Shown one piece after another: positions 62,508 through 64,000 of a stretch of 64,000 nt of DNA (the stretch's first letter is position 1; every line of letters starts with the position of its first letter). A model generated the notes under the pieces. The model made no database searches. It was not told the DNA's origin and was given only the letters and a program-made list of their open reading frames with translations. The translations under genes were made by a program, and so were the position numbers. The DNA is from Babylonia areolata (Eukaryota > Mollusca > Gastropoda > Neogastropoda > Buccinidae): contig NC_134879.1 in the NCBI RefSeq assembly GCF_041734735.1, forward strand, positions 6,992,310 to 7,056,309, read 5' to 3'.

Positions 62508-63485
62508 CTGCAATGCAGAACAGCTTGTGGGTTAACCTCACAAATGCACACACATGCCATCAAGCACACAGTCTTGAACATACACTAACACAGAGTGATG
62601 ATAAGGAGGTGAGCGTAAGAAACACAATGATCAGCATCCAACACACACTAACGAAAGAAAAACTTCCCATCATTTGGGTATCAATCAACACAGAGAGGAT
62701 TGTTCAATAATGTGTCTTTTTGTGCAATGTGTCTGAGTTGTTGTTTTTTTCTATTTTTCCTGCCAATGAAGGAAGCCAAGTTCAAAGCACTTAAAAAAAA
62801 AAATCTTTTTTAAAGTGATGAAAGGGGAATAAAGAAAAATGATGTCTGTGGACGTGCATGCAACCGAGGCCACAAAAAAAAAAGAGTTCTATTTTTCCTT
62901 TTTTGTCCCCCTTTCATTTCCTGTTCATATACTGTATCCTTCAAAAAAGAAAAGCACTGTCAATGACAATGTCAGTGTCGAAGAAAAGAAAAGAGAAACA
63001 TGGTTCATATGTATTATCTGCAAACACAAACAGCAGTTTCTTGTTCTTGTTCTTCGTTCAGTCTCCTCTTCCACTGAAACTGGGTTCTCCTCCTCTCTGA
63101 CTAACATACACACTGCTCACCACATTCATGCACAGACAAATGCAAGCCAGCGCACACATGTAAAATATGGTAGCATGTGAGCAGATCACAAGATAAAGCA
63201 GATCACATTTAGACAAAGAAACCACCACCCTGAAATGAAGTATGAAAATATGAAGAGCTTCATCAGTTGTCTAGATTTTCAGACGTTTCAAGTGTCTGTG
63301 ACACAAATAACTGGTGTAGGTATTGCTCATGGCTAGTATCATGTTTCAACTGTATCTGTGCAATATTAGTGGGTAAAATTTATCAGTATTCATAAAAAGA
63401 ATGAATCTCTCTTCCACTGCAACTTATTTTTTAACATCTGAAACAGGACAAAATTATATATAAATATATAAATATATATATATAT

Positions 63486-63516
<31 letters not shown>

Positions 63517-63649
63517 TGTGTGTGGTGTGTGCAAAATAATAAGAGAAATGATGGCAGTGAGTAAGAAATGAGAGACAGACAGAAAACACACTAGAGCAAG
63601 AATGATGATCAGACGAATACCAAAATTTGCACTGCAAAGATGTTGTTCA
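62508..63649. other. Upstream TDP1 intron; GATA microsatellite
   Basis: No further TDP1 exon is found. A TA run at about 63456-63488 and GATA repeats at about 63487-63516. An A-rich run near 62872-62882. Confidence 0.6.
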
Positions 63650-64000
63650 TTAACCAGTTCAGTGCCAGAGAATTTTGTAAAAAAAAAAAAAATTAAAAAA
63701 GTGCTCTCCCCACGCCAGGGAATTTTGAGGAGTAATAAATCACACAAAAAATTCTAGCACAAAAGCTATGGGTGATACAGAAAGAAAGTAAACATTTTTG
63801 TGAAGGAAAATGAGGTAGATTCTGCTCTGGGCTTTTTTTTTCACCCAGTTAGGTTAATAGTAGATAACTGTTCAGGCATGTAAAGTCAAAATAATAATTT
63901 TTATGCAACAAAAAAGTCTATTTCCCCCTCTACATAATGTCAAAGAAAAGAAAACAAAATACAGCTATTGTCAGATAATACCTGTAGAAGAAATTAAAAC
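63650..64000 (+). mobile_element. piggyBac-like terminus, second copy of the 41753 repeat
   Basis: Begins TTAACCAGTTCAGTGCC at 63650 and is collinear with 41753-42110. It runs off the window edge. A TTAA start followed by a CC(N)TTCAGTGCC-type end suits a piggyBac-like or MITE terminus. Confidence 0.55.

Overview
The window is animal nuclear DNA, most likely from a mollusc and plausibly a gastropod. The evidence is spliced coding exons with GT-AG introns of 13 to 21 kb, a dense layer of LINEs, tRNA-derived SINEs, piggyBac-like, pogo-like and DIRS-like elements, and many CA, GA and GATA microsatellites and long C/G homopolymers. The mollusc assignment is inference from the repeat mix and the divergence of the host protein.

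One host gene can be recognised: the 3' half of tyrosyl-DNA phosphodiesterase 1 (TDP1) on the minus strand. Five exons (62392-62507, 41514-41621, 25003-25105, 24638-24749, 11154-11230) join in phase to encode the last 171 residues, including the whole second catalytic HKN set and the natural C-terminus. Their 516 bases spread over 51 kb because the introns are packed with transposons. Upstream exons lie beyond the right edge. A possible poly(A) signal sits near 10853.

Layout: 1-11 kb lies downstream of TDP1 and holds a 5'-truncated I-group LINE with a clean 14-bp target duplication (1050-3782), a CR1/L2-like LINE relic interrupted by a hairpin-rich repeat (5.1-6.9 kb), a SINE (7.4 kb), an unrecognised coding-like stretch (9.5-9.9 kb) and a copy of the DIRS terminal repeat (10.07-10.2 kb). 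The last intron (11.2-24.6 kb) holds a head-to-tail run of three I-group LINE copies (12.8-20.6 kb), a CR1-like LINE piece and a decayed RTE-like LINE. Much of 14.1-17.9 kb reads like corrupted consensus sequence. The 25.1-41.5 kb intron holds an internally deleted I-group LINE interrupted by an 867-bp tRNA-derived SINE, a Ty3/Gypsy-like fossil, an L1-like LINE, and an RTE-like LINE split by a second L1-like LINE with an 11-bp target duplication. The 41.6-62.4 kb intron holds the best-preserved I-group LINE (43.46-49.45 kb: gag-like ORF1, endonuclease, RT plus RNase H), which abuts a DIRS-like fossil (49.4-54.8 kb), then an L1-like 3' piece, an older DIRS-like fossil, a pogo-like deletion derivative with TA-flanked inverted repeats (57.2-58.0 kb) and several piggyBac-like relics with TTAA ends. 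One piggyBac-like end is 17 nt from a TDP1 splice donor.

Apart from TDP1, nearly everything supportable is mobile DNA. The most useful points for follow-up are the TDP1 gene model, the covarying hairpin repeated in the I-group LINE 5' UTR, the hairpin-tandem repeat family at 5.6 and 40.3 kb, the nested insertions with exact target duplications, and the probable sequence-quality artefact.
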